Assembly (NCBI GenBank): GCA_034433615.1
Contig: DAOUAJ010000198.1
Coordinates: forward strand, 1-5,196
Source of the DNA: DAOUAJ01 sp034433615
GTDB lineage: Bacteria; Chloroflexota; Anaerolineae; DUEN01
DNA length: 5,196 nt
Direction of reading: 5' to 3'
The notes under the pieces are model-generated. The model searched no databases and was not told the DNA's origin. It saw only the letters and a program-made list of their open reading frames with translations. The position numbers and the translations under genes are program-made. Positions 3,856-5,196 of this stretch are shown one piece after another. Position 1 is the first letter of the stretch, and each line of letters opens with the position of its first letter.

Positions 3856-5196
3856 CCGTGGAGCCTTCGGCCTGCAAAGCCATCGCGCCACAAGGGGTGT
3901 TGGCCGCGCCCTCGGCCCGGGATACGACCGACAGCAGCATCGCCGATTGGCTCAACCCCGCAGCTCGCTGGCTGACAATGTAGCCCAGGTTGTTGTGATC
4001 CCTGTCGGTGACGTGGATCAGGATAGTGTTCCCGATAGTGGACGGGATAACGTGGATGATGAACGTGACCGGCTGACACGTCCGCAACGGGTTGCTTGTA
4101 GTGGCGAAACCCAGGCCACCTGCCACCACCTCTACCGGATTCCACCCCGCAGGCCATTGGATCGGATGGGCTACCTGCCACGGAGGGCTCTGCTCGCCGT
4201 AGAAGATTTCCAGATCGTGGATAACCCCATCCAGCGTGCCATCTACCACGTGTACGGTGATCTCAATCATCCCCTCACCGCGATCCACAAAAGTAGAAGA
4301 GATGCCAGTGAGAACTGGCTTCTGTTTAGTGGGAGTGGGCGTCGGGGTAGACGTTGGAGTGGATGTAGCCGTCGGTGTGCTGCTTGCCGTCGCCGTCGGT
4401 GTGCGGGTCGGTGTGGGTGTTCGTGTTGACGTGCTGGTCGGTGTCGGCGTACGCGTCGGTGTCCAGGTCGGCGTTGGTGTCCACGTCGGTGTAGGCGTCC
4501 AGGTCGGCGTCGGCCCGCGCGTCGGCGTCCGGGTGGGCGTCGGCGTTGGGGTAGGCCGCGGGCGGTTGATGAAGATGATGATCTTCTCCTCGGGCGGCAG
4601 CGGGACGTGGATCGCGTGGCGGATGAAGCCCACCTGCTGGCCGCTGGCGTTGAACAGCGGGATGGCGATGGGCGTCGGCGGCCGGTAGTAAGCCAGGATG
4701 GGCGGGATGGCATTGATCACGGCCTGCATCCGCATGGGCTCTCGATTATGCAACCGCCCGATCATCGGGACGTCAACCTCCACGAACACGTCGAAGAAGC
4801 TGTCGGCCGGGAAGCTCGTGCCCGGCGTCTGCTCCTCCACGAGGCCGCGAGAGGGCCAGGTGAGGCTTTGCGTCACCGTCACCGGACCGGCCGGGCTCAT
4901 GCCTGTCAAGCTCATGGAGAGGATCTCGGTCTGGATGTCCATGCGGCCGTTGCCGTTACTGTCGCCGGGGTCGCTGCGCTGGACAGTGGTGGGGCCGTTG
5001 AGGGTGACAGGGAAGAGCCCGATGCCGGTCAACTCAAGGGAAACGCTGGCCCCGGATGGGAAGGTATCCTGGCCTGCCGGCGGATACGCGGGTGAAGCCG
5101 CGCCGGCAATCCCCACGTCAGCATCGCTGAGATCAATGGCCTGGCATTGAGCTGAGACGTTTTCATAGCCCGGCTTGATCTCCTCCCGGACTGAGT
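3851..5196 (-). CDS. C-terminal part of an exported protein with a Thr/Pro-rich linker (5' partial)
   Basis: The frame is open through the right edge, so this is the last 447 residues of a longer protein; GTG at 5116 is an internal codon, not a supported start. Residue numbers here count from the edge. The first part (about 1-205) is beta-rich and includes DSNGNGRMD (78-86), a D-x-N-x-N-x-x-x-D pattern like calcium-binding loops, then IQTEILSMSLTG and SFFDVFVEVDVP. A linker of 79 residues with TPTPT and WTPTPT units follows. The last part (from about 292) has alternating beta-type sequence (VLTGISSTFVDRGEG, MIEITVHVVDGTLDGVIHDL). I do not recognise either globular domain. Such linkers join domains in secreted or cell-surface proteins of Chloroflexota and others, so an extracellular role is inferred. 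The signal peptide, if any, is outside the window. No link to the uronide genes is evident beyond shared strand, with a 516-bp gap between them. Confidence 0.8.
   Translation of the reverse strand, partial: SVREEIKPGYENVSAQCQAIDLSDADVGIAGAASPAYPPAGQDTFPSGASVSLELTGIGLFPVTLNGPTTVQRSDPGDSNGNGRMDIQTEILSMSLTGMSPAGPVTVTQSLTWPSRGLVEEQTPGTSFPADSFFDVFVEVDVPMIGRLHNREPMRMQAVINAIPPILAYYRPPTPIAIPLFNASGQQVGFIRHAIHVPLPPEEKIIIFINRPRPTPTPTPTRTPTRGPTPTWTPTPTWTPTPTWTPTRTPTPTSTSTRTPTPTRTPTATASSTPTATSTPTSTPTPTPTKQKPVLTGISSTFVDRGEGMIEITVHVVDGTLDGVIHDLEIFYGEQSPPWQVAHPIQWPAGWNPVEVVAGGLGFATTSNPLRTCQPVTFIIHVIPSTIGNTILIHVTDRDHNNLGYIVSQRAAGLSQSAMLLSVVSRAEGAANTPCGAMALQAEGSTG
4325..4561 (-). repeat. Thr/Pro-rich linker-coding repeat
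   Basis: 79 codons encode an almost pure Thr-Pro linker with occasional Arg, Trp, Ser and Ala. Three WTPTPT-like units stand in a row in the N-terminal third, followed by RTPTPT, then STPTAT and STPTPT types. The bases are degenerate six-mers of the GTCGGN type on the plus strand, so the run is prone to slippage. Such linkers are flexible, extended and often glycosylated. Confidence 0.9.

Noticed and set aside
4236..4688. Plus-strand frame rich in VGVGVDVGV repeats, elastin-like in appearance
   Set aside because: It is the antisense reading of the Thr/Pro linker codons; the minus strand has coherent sequence on both sides and a longer open frame.

Overview
The window is a GC-rich bacterial segment. 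The best clue to its source is the long Thr/Pro-rich linker (TPTPT, WTPTPT) in the right-hand gene. Linkers of this kind are especially common in surface proteins of Chloroflexota (Anaerolineae and relatives). The structured repeats and the uronide-degrading genes fit such a host, but this placement is an inference and not proven.

Layout: (1) 1-97 is the unassigned left edge. (2) 98-694, plus strand, is a probable type II toxin-antitoxin pair. A small DUF4258/MqsR-like protein is followed by an antitoxin that joins a YgiT-type zinc finger to an AbrB/MazE-type DNA-binding domain. (3) A short convergent gap holds a hairpin. (4) 760-3334, minus strand, is a two-gene unit transcribed right to left. 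A family GH4 NAD/metal-dependent glycosidase with a CHGH motif, of the alpha-glucuronidase/alpha-galacturonidase type, is followed by an oligogalacturonate lyase-like seven-bladed propeller (PL22). A near-perfect 27-nt palindrome lies between them and covers the GH4 stop codon. (5) 3335-3850 has no gene. Its right half is a dense composite of tandem heptamers, a duplicated 55-61 bp module, and several long inverted repeats. (6) 3851-5196, minus strand, is the C-terminal part of a large, probably exported protein whose N-terminus lies beyond the right edge.

How the genes work together: the GH4 enzyme and the PL22-like lyase both lack signal peptides and would act in the cytoplasm on short uronic-acid-containing oligosaccharides, for example from pectin or rhamnogalacturonan. 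One would work by hydrolysis and the other by beta-elimination. No transporter, regulator, or later ketouronate enzyme is present in the window. The toxin-antitoxin pair and the exported protein have no evident link to this pathway.

The least explained part is the structured repeat block at 3567-3855. Its right copy supplies the stop codon of the neighbouring exported protein.
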